Assembly (NCBI GenBank): GCA_933822405.4
Contig: CAKOGP040001781.1
Span: 202,800-266,799 of the forward strand
Length of the DNA stretch: 64,000 bases
Reading direction: 5' to 3'
Source: Cylindrotheca closterium
Lineage: Eukaryota > Bacillariophyta > Bacillariophyceae > Bacillariales > Bacillariaceae
The position numbers were made by a program, and so were the translations under genes. Below are positions 11,252-23,148 of the stretch, piece after piece. Below the pieces are notes generated by a model, which did not search any database, was not told the DNA's origin, and worked only from the letters and a program-made list of their open reading frames with translations. How positions within the stretch are numbered: position 1 is the first letter of the stretch; each line of letters begins with the position of its first letter.

Positions 11252-12783
11252 ATGGCCCGAATGAGACGGCTAAATCCGCACTTCAAAACACAATCTAATC
11301 GTCCAGCACAGACCGAAATAAAAAAGCAGGGGCAACCATCCAAATATTGTCGCATTCAACCACCCATTTGGATAATCGTTCTACTATTCATTTTATTTGG
11401 ATCTCTGTTATTTGGCTATCGAGCTCGATGGAATGTCACAGGGTCAACACCAATACAAACAAAGAGTAACGAATTATCGTCCATCAATACGGCGTTAGAG
11501 AATTGTACCATATCCTTTATCCCTCCACAAGCACGACCAGAAAATGATTGGCGAAAACCACTGTGGATTCCTTCCTTTCCATCCTCGGGTTCTTCCAGTC
11601 CAAGGTAGGGTCGTACGAAAGACTTGATTATTGTGTGATGATGCATTCAAGATAAATGCTCATACCTATTGCATGTGTGTGTATGTGTGTGCGTTCCTGT
11701 CACATAGCAACAAGGGAGATATCGTCAAGGATTTGATTGAGAAACTATTTGGTGCGTATTTCGAAATCCATTGCGGTGTCATGCAGCTGGACTGAACAAA
11801 GCTCTAACATGGTTGTTTTTTTCATCAAACCATGTAGGCAAACAGGGTGCCGTCAAGAATTATCACATGTCCATGAAGAATAGACTGAGGAGATGTAAAG
11901 GAGTCAGTGAGACGGTAGGCTGTTCGCAGGGTAAGGAGTAATCATCATACTATTGATTGACTAGACCGTCCATGACTCATCCTCAAATCTGCTCATGCAT
12001 CGTAGGTCATCCATACGTTCCTGTTCAGCCAGAGCAACAAGTGAGTAATCATATTGCTATAGCTACGAGAATGCCAATGCAAGTCACCAAGTTCTATTGA
12101 CACACAACTACTACTTCCCAACAGACCCAGAACTTTCAGTCCAATGTCATTTTCGTTCTGAGGAATTTCATGACCGCCTTTCCAGCAGAGCATACCGATA
12201 AGGGATTTGCATACCATGGGAACAAGGGACAAGGTACGATTGTCGTTTAATGCTGCTTTTGATCTTGCAAGAATGCTTTGGCTTAAAAGTTTCTTTCATA
12301 CTCCTTCTTTTAGCTCCCGAAGACGGATGGAGAGATGTTCGGGACAAGTACATTGAATCCAGCATGAAGGCGTGGAAGGATGTCTTGCAATGGTGGAATA
12401 CCGCAGATTATTATAAGATTGCGACCTATGTGCCTTATGAAAAGCTTTTGAATCCGGGAACAGGACCTGCCATTGTCCAGAAACTGGCGGACACGCTGGC
12501 CGAATCTGGATTTGAAGTGGCTCCGAGAGAGGACATCCCATGCATATGGTACCAAGTAATATCGAAAGAGATTGCTCGTCAAAAGGCTCTACAAGTGTAT
12601 ACTCCTGGTTTTACACCCGACCAACGGAAATTCCTGCTGACAGAGTTGAACAGTCTCATTCAGTCCTATTCCAACCTTCCATCAGGTACTACAAAGCAGG
12701 AAGAGTTGGTATCCATATTGGAGGGGTACCGAGACGAAGTTCAATTCAAGATGAGGATCGATAAGCCATCAGCTAATAAGTAA
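11252..12783 (+). CDS. Type II membrane protein, sulfotransferase-like, 367 aa, six exons
   Basis: Exons 11252-11604, 11708-11751, 11838-11930, 12006-12040, 12125-12233 and 12314-12783; every junction is GT-AG and phases match to the stop. A basic N-terminus is followed by a single helix (PPIWIIVLLFILFGSLLFGY), then a lumenal domain. Exons 1-2 join to give PSFPSSGSSSPSNKGDIVK, resembling the PAPS 5'-phosphosulfate loop; exon 5 gives IFVLRNFMTAFPAEHTDKGF, resembling the 3'-phosphate-binding R-N-P block. AYHGNKGQAPEDGWRDVRD and SSMKAWKDVLQWW follow. The inference is a Golgi P-loop sulfotransferase-fold enzyme; the usual catalytic residues cannot be verified by eye. Confidence 0.65.
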
Positions 12784-13002
12784 AATATAATTAGATAATG
12801 CAAGAAGATGGCAGCCTGCAACGTTGTACTTGAATTCATTCTACCGGTACTACCAATTTTCGTGGAATAGACGGACGAATAGCGGACAAATAATTATTTG
12901 AGTGGCGGACCAGTGCGACTCAATACAACTGATGCTGCCGGAATGACAACAATTGAAGATACACAGTCCAAGTACATCATTTCAGCAAAAACCAACAACC
13001 TA

Positions 13003-14519
13003 ATGAATGGGGTAAAAGCTTGTTCGAGACATATCACTTCTCGATATCTGGGAGCTCGTACAGTACGACAATCGGTAACTCGATCCTTCAGTTCGACGAC
13101 CACTAGCCATGCAAAGACTGACAGTAACCATCCTGATTCTCTCAAGTTTGTCAGCCATTTCCAGAGCCCTGTCGTCCAGCAACTATGGGTAGCTCGGCAA
13201 GAAGCCAAGGCGAATGTGACTGCAACGGATCAATCACTACCTCGCGTGCCAAGGCAATCAACGACCAGCGTATCGTACCCCTTCTCGACCAACGAGTTTC
13301 TGAAAGAGTCCTATCGGAATCCGTGGGGGCAGGTTCGCTTTGGAAAGATTTTGGAAGATTTGGATGCTTTGGCTGGAAATATTGGTACGCAACATAATGG
13401 TCGACTAACTATTTGAAGTGTTGCCATCGTTCTATGAGACGAATCTTGGCATGCACTTGGGCTACAGGCGACGCCTTACTCATTTGATACTCCCTCGTTT
13501 CAACCAAAATCTGCAGCATTTGCGCACGTCCAAGATCCTGCCATGACGATTGTCACCGCTAGTGTTGACAAGATCCATATATCGAAGGTATCGAGCTTGG
13601 AAACAGATTTGGTATTGTCAGGAAAGGTGACGTATGTCGGTTCCAGCTCTATGGAGATTCGGATGCAGTGTCGCAATTTGGACGACTCGGAAGATGAGTA
13701 CTGGCTGGAAGCATTCTTTACTTTTGTAGCGACTGATCCCGAAACCAAACGTCCCGTCAAGATTGCTCCCCTGAAGCCAGAATCACTGCTGGAAGAACGG
13801 CATTTTGCCGCAGGCAAGCAAAGAGCCACTGCGAGAAAGGAAGCCCGAAAGGCACGCAAGGAAGCTTCTGGGTCGATCGGTGCTACAAGTGGAAAGTTTG
13901 GAGCGATTGCCAAGGATCTCATGGACCAAGCAGGACCGGTCATCAATATGCCCAGTATTTCTTCCCCAGATAAAATTCTCATGGCCCAAACCGAACTGCA
14001 GAATTGTGAACTTGCGCAACCACAAACTAGAAACATGGCATCTCAAATCTTTGGCGGATTCCTCATGCGGAAAGCATACGAGCTGGCCCACAGCACTGCT
14101 TACATTTTCGGTGGAACCTTGCCCACTTTTTATGAAGTAGACGAAGTTTCCTTTGGCATGCCAGTCAACGTAGGAGATTTACTCAAGTTCAATTCTCGTA
14201 AGTTCCAACACACATGGTCGAAAAGTCGCCACTCAGACTAATTCTGTTGCATCTGAAAACAGGAGTAATGTACACCTATACCAGTTCCGACAAATCAACA
14301 CTCCGTTGCTTTGATGGGCTGTCGCAAACAGTGTCCGTGGAAGTGGAAGCCTGGGTGATTGACCCAATTCATCACTCCGCCAAGCTGTCCAACAAATTCT
14401 ATTTCACCTACGCGATGCCTTCTGATGTTCCACTGAGACGGGTCTTGCCGTCCAATATGGAAGAAGCAAGAAAGATCGCCACACGAATGCAAGCAGATCA
14501 CATCCAAGCACTAGAATAA
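13003..14519 (+). CDS. Mitochondrial acyl-CoA thioesterase, ACOT9-like double hotdog, 465 aa
   Basis: Exons 13003-13384, 13439-14197 and 14263-14519. The second intron (65 bp, GTAAGT...ACAG) is clear; the first (54 bp, with CTAAC branch-like sequence and acceptor ATGAG) is the only one I found that keeps the frame and is less sure. The start at 13003 begins a classic presequence (MNGVKACSRHITSRYLGAR, many Arg/Ser, no acid); the upstream in-frame ATG at 12943 would add 20 residues. Family signatures are VRFGKILEDLDALAGNI, TIVTASVDKI, FSGHV-like VLSGKVTYVGSSSMEI and, in the second domain, QIFGGFLMRKAYELA. It hydrolyses acyl-CoA to free acid plus CoA in the mitochondrion. Confidence 0.85.
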
Positions 14520-14872
14520 ACGAGACCATCATAGTAGGAGGTCTGGCGAATAGAGTACTGCTGTAGTCTTTGGCGGAATCTTTTAAAAATACATCGCCAA
14601 CGCTCTTTCGTCATCTATCCTTGTATTGTAGACTTTCCATGTGGGAGGAAACAGGTGTAATGCTACCGCAAAATTAAATGCTGGCAAGTGCTTGACAGTG
14701 TTATGTTGCATTACTAGTAGCACGGTGTGAGTGTCACAACTCTTTCCCGAGATGACTAGGATATTCGAGCTTATTTAGTCCCTTCAAACCAAGACAAAAG
14801 ATATTTCATCACTGATCGAAATATTTACAATCTTCAAAACCTACCGGTATACTTCTCGTCCTTATTGTCCAA
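14520..14872. other. Intergenic region with TACCGGTA 24 bp upstream of the next ATG
   Basis: A 353-bp gap between same-strand genes. The perfect 8-bp palindrome TACCGGTA is at 14842-14849, ending 23 bases before the ATG at 14873. No gene or other element is visible. Confidence 0.4.
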
Positions 14873-15727
14873 ATGTGCCATCCCCGACGATTGATACTAC
14901 TCCTTCTATCACTTGTCTCTCGGAATAAAAGTAGGGTTGTTGGATATCAGTCTAGTTTCCACTCAATAAGGTCAATCAAACCACGGATATCAAGGAGAAC
15001 GTCAAGATTCTTGCATGACACCAGACCAAATGAGATCGCGTCGTCTGCATTCCCTTTGCTCGCCACTGATCCTTTCATCGAGTCAGATACCTCCAATGAT
15101 AAGCAGCTTTCGGCTGATTCCATCTTTTTCGACATTGAAATTCAAGGAACTCCCGTTGGTCGGTTGATCTTTCACCTGACGAATCCATCTCCACTGCCAC
15201 TTCACGCCGAAAACGTTATTCAGCTTGCCAAAGGATCACGCCGTGGAATAGACCCAAATGCGCACTACGAAGGCTGTGAGTTTGACTACAGCCCTGCAAC
15301 GATTGAAGATGGCATGGGGCGGTATCGATGGGGCCATTCGTTGCGAGGGCGCGGACGGAATGCGATTGGAAGAGCAGATCAAGCTATCGTCGATAGAGAG
15401 AACCAGCTTCAGGCCACACATTCTTGCTTTGGCGGTCCATATTATCGAGTCGAGTACACCCTGCCCGATGAAGAGACGGATCCAGGAGTATTCTTGACCG
15501 TTCCCGTACTTGGTCCAGGCCATGGAAGCAGCAAGTTTTCGATTGTCAGAGTTGGTGAATCTCCAAAGGAGTGGCAAGAACGATTGCTCATCAACAGTGG
15601 TGTAATAGGTAAGCTCGATCCTTCTTGTATAGAGGTTTTATATACGATGGCAAGGCAGAGAATAGGACCACCAAAGGTGTCTAAAGCAGGCGCTATGGAA
15701 TCGGGAGAAGAATTGGATATCGACTAG
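14873..15727 (+). CDS. Divergent cyclophilin-like protein, 284 aa
   Basis: Single exon. A hydrophobic, basic N-terminus (MCHPRRLILLLLSLVSRNKS) suggests organelle or ER targeting. From about residue 85 the sequence follows the cyclophilin fold: FFDIEIQGTPVGRLIFHL, HAENVIQLAKG, HYEGCEFDY, and a later SSKFSIVRVGES where cyclophilins have GSQFFI. The active-site FHR...QGGD stretch is not recognisable (FDYSPATIEDGMGRYRW stands there), so prolyl isomerase activity is doubtful. Such divergent plastid or membrane cyclophilin-like proteins are known in algae; this one's function is unknown. It converges with the helicase gene (115 bp between stops). Confidence 0.65.
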   Translation: MCHPRRLILLLLSLVSRNKSRVVGYQSSFHSIRSIKPRISRRTSRFLHDTRPNEIASSAFPLLATDPFIESDTSNDKQLSADSIFFDIEIQGTPVGRLIFHLTNPSPLPLHAENVIQLAKGSRRGIDPNAHYEGCEFDYSPATIEDGMGRYRWGHSLRGRGRNAIGRADQAIVDRENQLQATHSCFGGPYYRVEYTLPDEETDPGVFLTVPVLGPGHGSSKFSIVRVGESPKEWQERLLINSGVIGKLDPSCIEVLYTMARQRIGPPKVSKAGAMESGEELDID

Positions 15728-15842
15728 ATTCTACAAGTGTTGTATCAATAGATCAAGTTCCAAGCTTCGATGATGTAGGCTCTAATATTGGTACAAGTGT
15801 TGATACATAGAGAGTATTGCCAATTGTCATAGTGTGTACTAT

Positions 15843-18800
15843 CTACCGCACCGATGTAGATCTATGCGCGCTCTTCAGGACAAACCCAACAGTCTCTAGT
15901 GCATCTATTTCCACTTCGGTCAAGTGATCTGTTCCCAACGAGGGCTCTGAAATGGCATGCAAAAAGGCGGCTTCCAAACGTTTTCGAAGCATTACCAATC
16001 CGGATGCCACATCGCTTCTGCACCTGAAGATAACCCAATCGTCTAGATTCAATATCGAAGAACGATCGTCGCTGGTATCAGGACGAACACTCAGGGACAC
16101 TCCGCAAAGGAGTAGCAATGGTAGCGGTGATGCCAAATGCGTCGTTTGAGACATTGTGAAATGACGGTTTCCCCTGCAAGAAGTGAGAATTTCAAAAGAA
16201 TATATAAGCTTCAATTCGTATATAAAGCAAGCAAAGCATCACTAACGACTTACTTGACCATGTCACCGAAGCATACAAACTCAACCTCCCCTTCTGGTAC
16301 TTGGCACTTTGCATTCAAAGGCTTTTCAAAGAGCAACTGGTGAGGGAACACTGGCAATTCAGAACCTCTCGGAGCAAATGAAGACTTACCTGGCCCTTCA
16401 CGGAATTAACACTGCTCACGTGAATTTTGGCCTTGCGGTTGGTCATGGTGGAAAAGTTGACTTCGCCCATCTTTCTCGTGGCGACGTTAGGGTACAGTCC
16501 AGCTGAGATGGCTGCCTGCCAAAGAGCTTCTTCTTTATGATGCCGATTGTGAAAGCCATTGGTATCCATTGGATTTGCAAACTGCAAAGAGTCTAGCTCC
16601 CTTGAGATGTTGCGCCGAAGATCGGAAATCTTATCCAAGAGTTAGTATACATCACGGTTCAGACGACTGAAAGGGATCGGGAACTTACCATTTGGATTGT
16701 AGCTCCGTTCAGGAAATTGCGGCGGCAGAATTCTCTACCTTGTGCGTTTGATTGCTTCCTTGACCGATCGTACTCCATCAATGCGTTAAAGACAGTCACT
16801 TGGTCGCTTTCGGAGTTTTTCGATAAGAACACCTGTCTTTTTTCAGCGTCTTGCCTTTGATGTTGAGGTGGCAACACAAAGGGACTCTTGTAGCTCATTG
16901 CCACGGCCATTTGGGAGGTAGCCCGGGCACATCCAAGTAGATAGGACCAAATGACCATTTTGCCAACCCGTGGCTCCAAACTGAGTACAGAAAGACAGTA
17001 CCCAAGGTCAGTGAGATCGTTTGTCTCTGGAAGCATTGCACCTAGATCCACGAGAAGTTCAATGGCATTGGAGACTGACTTTTCATGAGGTGCTGAAATT
17101 GCCTTGCCCAAGAATGCTGGAATCCCATCTGGGTCTTCGTAACCCCCAGATGCTAGCCCCAGTTTCTTTGTCATCAGACACATCTCCTCCAAGGGGGTCC
17201 TCAGTAGCTCGCTTTCTACGAATTCTCGCATCGAATCATGCCGCCTGCTCGAAAAGAGGTGAAAGCATACACCAGCTTTTGTACGACCAGCTCGGCCTTT
17301 ACGCTGCTTCGCCGAGGCTTTGCTGATCCAGGTCGCCTGAAGAGTGCTGGTCTTCAAATGTGGATCATAATCTTTCTCCTTCGCCCGACCAGTGTCCACG
17401 ACGAAGGAAACATCGTCAATCGTCAGCGAAGTCTCAGCAATGTTTGTGGATAGAACAATCTTTCGGACGCCTTTGGGTGGATGCTGCAACACCTTTCGTT
17501 GGGCCGAACTTGGAATTCCGGAATGGAGTGGTAGAATAAGGTATCTATTCTGATTGTGAAAGGGAGCATTGGATTCCAATAGTAACGAAAATTCGGATAT
17601 TTCCATCCATCCGGGAAGGAAAACGAGAATGGCACCATCTCCTTTCGACGACTTGATGATGTAGTGAAGGACTTCCAAGAGCAGCATTGTGTCCACGGTT
17701 TCATCGTCATGCATCATTTGATACCTGTCAAGCAATTTGTCCTCCAAGGCTACATCCTGCACAGGACCTTTTTCATATGTTCCTATTCCATCCCAAAGCT
17801 GGCTCTCGTCGATAGCAACAGATTCTTTTTCCGGCATGGCGTCGTCGCTCGCTGGTCTGTCTGCAACGTTGTACTCGTCGAGTTCTGCAGTCTCTTCGAC
17901 GTCATACTCTTCAAACGCATCCATATTGTACGCTTGGTCCACAGAGTCCCCATCTGCTCCTGCTCCCGAAAGTCCAAATGAACCGTCCACATCACCTCCC
18001 AACATGGCTCGGAGTGCATTGTTGGATTCATCCGCCAGAGGTTTCGGCTGTTGAGGAGCCATCAATTTGGCCAACTCCAATTCCAGCTCATCCATGGACA
18101 TGGGAGCATCCGCTTCTTGGTCCAAGGTTTTGGGGTCAATGTATTCTGTCATCTGAAGTATATGCTCCAAGAAGAATTCTTGCACTGGGAAAGTCCGTCC
18201 TTCAATTTCCAGCTTGACAGGAGGATGCTGTTGGTAATATGGATGATCGCTTTTTGTAAAATACCCCATCAAGATGTCGGTCTGCAAGGTGGCACTCATG
18301 AGCACTAGTCGCAAATCCGGTCGCTGTGGCAGCAAATCTCGAAGAGTAATCATTAGGAATTCTGTATATTTGTCCCGTTCATGAACTTCATCAATGACGA
18401 TGTGCGTGTATTCGGCCAGTCGCGGCGAGCTTTGAAGCTTGCGCAGCAATACTCCTGGCGTCAAGAAAAGTAATTGGGTATCATTGCTGGAGGCAGCTTC
18501 CAACCGAACTTGGTATCCGATCAGTCCGCCCACTGATTTCTGTAGACATTGTTCTTGGCCCACCCGTTCGGCAATGGAAATAGCACTAATGCGGCGGGCT
18601 AAGTACAAAAAAGGTAAGAGACAAAAGTTGAGTCAGTGACGAACAGGAAAACCAACAGCACACAAAAAGAATTAAAGACATACGTTGGGTGACAACAATA
18701 TTGGCTTCTGGATTGGCGTCAAGCAAGAATTGAGGACATTGGGTACTCTTTCCACACCCGGTTTCTCCTTGAATGACGACGACTGGATTGGCTGCCACTG

Positions 18801-19804
18801 TGGCAACAATTTCTTGTTGTCGCGAGTACGCCGGAAGCCTAGCCCTGGACGCAGTGGCCTTTTTGTATTCTTGGGCATTGGCAGTTTTCTGTTGCTGATA
18901 AAAGGCATGTCGGGATCGTCGCCGATCCAAATCTACACGTTTCTCGCGAGGTTGCACAATGTTCGCCCCCTTGGCCACACCCAGTCCCAAGCGATTCAAG
19001 GTGTTGCTGAGATTCTCGTCGTCATTGCCATCTTTCCCCAGAATGGCATTTACCAACGAGGATCCAGTTTCTTTCGATTCGTTTTCTTCTTCTTTGGATA
19101 AAGGAAACTTGCTAATGTGTTGCTTCAGAATATTGATGCCACTCTTGCCAATATTGAGGACAGGCATGGATTCCTCATCTCCCGTCTTCTTCTTGGTCTC
19201 TGCCCGCTTGGTGACAACAATATGTCGGTTTTCTCCCTTGCCCGTTGATTTCGAGACCAAACCAAGTTGGGCAGCAAGCTCATGAGTGAATTTTCGTTCC
19301 GTATTGGTCAATGTTGGGGGGAATTCAAGCCGAGTATCTTCTCCTTCCCGAAGGTTCATCAAGATTTTGGTGAGCCGAATGCGATCACCTTCTGACACCG
19401 TATGGGCTAAAGAAAGTTCCGTGAGATATTGCATCCAGTACTTTACCATGCCTCATAATGCTTCCCTACTTACAATCAGCCCCCTTTTCTCCATTCTTTA
19501 ACACTGGTTTCTGCTGCTTATTGGCAGCGGATCGGTTTCCATTATTATATTCTGAGTTATTTCCTCGTCGATCCTGTTGCACAGAGGACCCAGTCGCATT
19601 GGAATTGTTGTTGTTGTTGTTGTTGTTGTTGCTGTTGTAATTGCCTCGTCCTCCCCTTCCTCGACCGCCGCGTCCTCGTCCTCTCCCTCCTCTACCACGA
19701 CCGCCACGGCCTCCTCTACCACGTCCACCATTGTTGTCTGTACCAGCACCTCCCCCGGCACCTCCTCCGGCATCGGCACCTCCACCAGTCTTCTTTCGGG
19801 GCAT
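15843..19804 (-). CDS. RGG/R3H DEAH-box RNA helicase, 1205 aa, six exons
   Basis: Exons (minus strand) 19804-19474, 19406-18684, 18598-16689, 16629-16390, 16336-16254 and 16173-15843; introns 67, 85, 59, 53 and 80 bp, all phases consistent. Order: Gly/Arg RGG repeats (about 25-55), an Asn run, an R3H-type single-strand nucleic-acid domain (about 140-175, TERKFTHELAAQLGL), Walker A GETGCGKST (about 323), motif Ia VTQPRRISAIS formed across intron 2, DEVH (about 420), SATLQ, a 110-residue acidic insertion, STNIAETSLTIDD (about 738), QRKGRAGR (about 785), then HA2 and OB domains (AAISAGLYPNVA, TMSQTTHLASPLP). It unwinds RNA or RNP with ATP; DHX36/DHX57-like in layout. Confidence 0.93.
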
Positions 19805-20180
19805 GGTGCGATGCTTCGATGATTACTATATACTCTATGTCTACCGGTATGATTTTTCAAATCGAAATGCATTGGAATGGCCTCCAGACTTCCGTTTATA
19901 TAATTGAGACTGATTCAGGCGCTTTCGTCGCATGAATGAATGAATCAATCGTGAGTGATTTGAGTCTTGCTAGAACGGTCGTATCAAAGAAAGATCTTTT
20001 TTTTGAGAATCCGGAGTTGTTGGTGTCATCAACCTCGCAAAAATTGGACCGTTGTCAAAAGAATCAATCCCATACAGTAATTCTATATCCAACTAACTAA
20101 CTACACACACACACACACACACAAAAGCCACAGTCATTTAGTTCCCACAGCATCACTCTCACTAGTCCTCTCTACTGATC
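19805..20180. promoter_or_regulatory. Divergent promoter region between helicase and EF-hand gene
   Basis: 376 bp between two divergent start codons. TACCGGTA lies at 19842-19849, 38 bp upstream of the helicase ATG. A (CA)n tract of about 21 bases at 20103-20123 lies 58 bp upstream of the EF-hand ATG. Confidence 0.45.
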
Positions 20181-22813
20181 ATGAAGATTGATAAAATTGA
20201 TGAAAAGCTGCCCACGGAAAAGGGAGGCTCTGCCAAAACCAAACGATTGGAAATCTGGAAGAAATTCAACGTCAATGGGAATGCCTACTTGAGTCTGGCC
20301 GAAGTCGACAAGGGTTTAGCAGGGATGGATTTGCCGGCCATTTCCAATAACAAGCAAGTCATCATGAGAGCCTTTCAAGCAGCCAAAGGGGCTCATAATT
20401 CTCCAGAAGATGATGATCTTGGAGAAGAGTACATCGAACGCTCCGAATTCCGACTACTCTTTGTTTATCTCAAGAATTACTTGGAACTCTGGCAACTTTT
20501 TGATGACATTGATTCAGGCGACGATAAGAAGATTAACCAAGAAGAATTTGAATCGGCAGTTCCCACCATGAAAGCTTGGGGAATGACCATGAAAGATCCA
20601 AAGGCTAGTTTTCAAGAAGCCGATGCTAATGGTGGAGGAGAAATCTTATTTGATGAATTTGCTCACTGGGCCATTCAAAAGGCCTTGAAGGTTCAGATAG
20701 ATTTGGGACCAACTTCCCCGATGGCCAAGAAGAAGAGAACAGTTGGAAGCCCCAGCAAGACCAAGCGTGCCACGAATACGAGTCCTACCAAAAAGAAGAA
20801 GAAGCTCACTGCATTGGATTGGAAAAACATCAACAATCGACTGCCTTCGGCCAAGACGGAAGACCATAAGACTAAGCGCAAAAGATTGTGGCAAAGCTTC
20901 AACGTCAATGGAAATGCATATTTGAGTTTGGCCGAAGTCGATAAAGGTTGTCGGGAAGTCTTGAAACTCCCCGAGATCGCCAACAACAAGACTGTCATTA
21001 TGCGTGCCTTTCAAGCAGCCAAGGGAGTTCATAACGCTCCTGGAGAAAAGGATATGGGCGAGAACTACATAGAGCGTTCCGAATTTCGATTGCTCTTTGT
21101 CTACTTGAAAGGCTATCTCGAACTCTGGAGACTCTTTGAAGAAATTGATTCCAGCAAGGACAAAAAGATCAATCGAGACGAATTTCAATCCGCAGTTCCA
21201 ACCTTACAAAAGTGGGGGATTCCCATTGATAATGCAGAGGATACCTTTAACGAAGTAGATGCCAATGGTGGCGGGGAAATCCTATTTGATGAATTTGCCG
21301 ATTGGTCCATTCGAAAATCACTTGCGGTGGAATTCGAAGTGGATATGGCGCCAACGCCACTGAAATCAAAGGAAGCCAAGCCTGATCAAGTTGAAGCCAA
21401 TCCTACAAAAGATGATGAAAAAGAAGATACTGCTTCTGATACAGAAACACCCGCGGGATCTTCGTTCGACTGGGAAGTAGTCAAAGACAAGTTGCCTGCA
21501 GAAAAGACAGAGGAGCAGACTGCCCAGCGAAAGGAGCTCTTTGACAAGTTTGATCCTAATGGAAATGGATACCTTTCCTTGGCCGAAGTCCAAAAAGGCT
21601 GCGAAGAGGTCATTGCCGTTCCTGAAATCTACGAGAACAAACCCGTAATGATGCGTGCCTTTCAAGCAGCCAAGGGCGTGTCCAATTCTTCTAGCAGTGA
21701 CATTGGCGAATACTACATTGAACGATCTGAGTTCCGTCTCCTGCTACTCTATTTGCGCAACTATCTGGAAATCTGGCAAATCTTTGATAAAATTGATACT
21801 GGCGACGACCGACGCATCAACTTGGAAGAGTTTCAATCAGCGGTTCCCACGATGGAAGGTTGGGGCATCGAAATCGAAGACGCCGAAGCAAGTTTTGCCG
21901 AGATCGATGCCAATGGAGGTGGCCAGGTTCTGTTCGATGAATTTGCGGATTGGTCTATCAAGAAGGCCCTGGTTCTCGACTTTGAAGTTGTTGAGCCAGC
22001 ATCAGCAAAGCCAGCAAATGATGATGACGATGATGGTTTCGATGCATCTTTGGACGACATTCTCAGTGAGGATGGCGATCTGGGTCTTGACGATGAGCCC
22101 GAACCGGCGTCCCTGGACTGGGAAAAGATCAAAGAAAAGCTACCCACCGAAAAGACTGAGGAACAGAAAACTTTGCGCAAGGAACTCTTTGATGCCTTTG
22201 ATCCGAATGGCAACGGATACTTGTCCTTGGCCGAAATACAGCGTGGTGCTGAGCAAACCATCGGTATACCTGAAATCTATGAGAACAAACCAGTGATGAT
22301 GCGTGCATACCAGGCTGCGAGAAGCGTGGCCAACAAAAAGACCCCAGATGACGCCGAAGACGGCGAAGATGCNNNNNNNNNNGTGCTGAGCAAACCATCG
22401 GTATACCTGAAATCTATGAGAACAAACCAGTGATGATGCGTGCATACCAGGCTGCGAGAAGCGTGGCCAACAAAAAGACCCCAGATGACGCCGAAGACGG
22501 CGAAGATGCCAAGGATGTAGGCGAACATTACATTGAACGGTCCGAGTTCCGTTTGCTGCTCGTCTACTTGCGAAAGTACCTGGAAGTTTGGGAAATGTTT
22601 GACAGCATCGATACAGGAGACGATCGGCGCATCAACTTGGAAGAGTTTGAATCCGCTATCCCTCTCTTCAATAGTTGGGGCATTGAAATTGACAATGCCG
22701 AAGCAAGCTTTGCTGAAATCGATGCCAATGAAGGAGGACAGATCCTTTTTGATGAGTTCTCTCGTTGGGCAATCCAAAAGGGACTTGATTTGGAGGAGGA
22801 TGGTGACGAGTAA
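20181..22813 (+). CDS. Four-module calflagin-like EF-hand calcium-binding protein, broken by an assembly artefact
   Basis: Four tandem modules whose first EF loop starts near residues 29, 240, 457 and 673 (as read to the gap). Each contains a first EF loop (NVNGNAYLSLAE in modules 1-2, canonical DPNGNGYLSLAE in 3-4), MRAFQAAKG or MRAYQAARS, YIERSEFRLL, an EF loop around DSGDDKKINQEEF, and a last loop around DANGGGEILFDEF. Order and spacing match trypanosome flagellar calflagin/FCaBP, here fused fourfold. The linkers are Lys/Asp rich. The frame breaks at a 10-N gap (22373-22382) flanked by identical 127-bp copies; removing one copy plus the gap (137 bp) restores one frame of 831 codons, so the gene is probably intact. 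Likely a cytosolic or flagellum/cytoskeleton-linked calcium sensor (inference). Confidence 0.88.
22246..22509. repeat. Exact 127-bp direct repeat flanking a 10-N gap
   Basis: 22246-22372 and 22383-22509 read identically, separated by N at 22373-22382. This is typical of two contigs that overlap but were scaffolded without merging. It duplicates part of the fourth EF-hand module and shifts the frame. Confidence 0.9.
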
Positions 22814-23148
22814 AGATTAATGTTGTATAATAAATGATAAACTTGAATGACCGTGTATTTGAAAAAAGGGCAATAATGATCTCGAATCAAATAATTTTAT
22901 GTTGAACGAATGAATCAATCTGGGGCTCTGATAATTGGACGCGGTCTTTTTTATATAGATTGATTCATACAAAAGAGCAGCAATTCGAAATGGTATTTAC
23001 GGACAACTATATTACAGTCCTCATAAAATAAGCCGGTAAATGCATCACCGGTCCATCATGAATCTCGCAAGATGATACCAGTTTGCCTTGCCAATCGGAA
23101 GAACAATGGGCGTCAGACATTTCCAACCTCATCATCCGCTAGAGGGTT
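22814..23148. other. Intergenic region between convergent genes
   Basis: 335 bp, AT-rich, between the EF-hand and MYND gene stops. I see nothing in it beyond likely 3' untranslated sequence. Confidence 0.4.

Noticed and set aside
19452..19473. A 22-bp mini-intron in the helicase gene joining the RGG exon to an ATG-started frame at 19449
   Set aside because: A normal 67-bp intron (19407-19473, GTAAGT...TTTCTTTAG) with the same donor also keeps the frame and has a pyrimidine tract.
19577..19907. Proline-rich plus-strand ORFs opposite the RGG repeats
   Set aside because: Complement of Gly/Arg codons; a compositional shadow of the helicase N-terminus.
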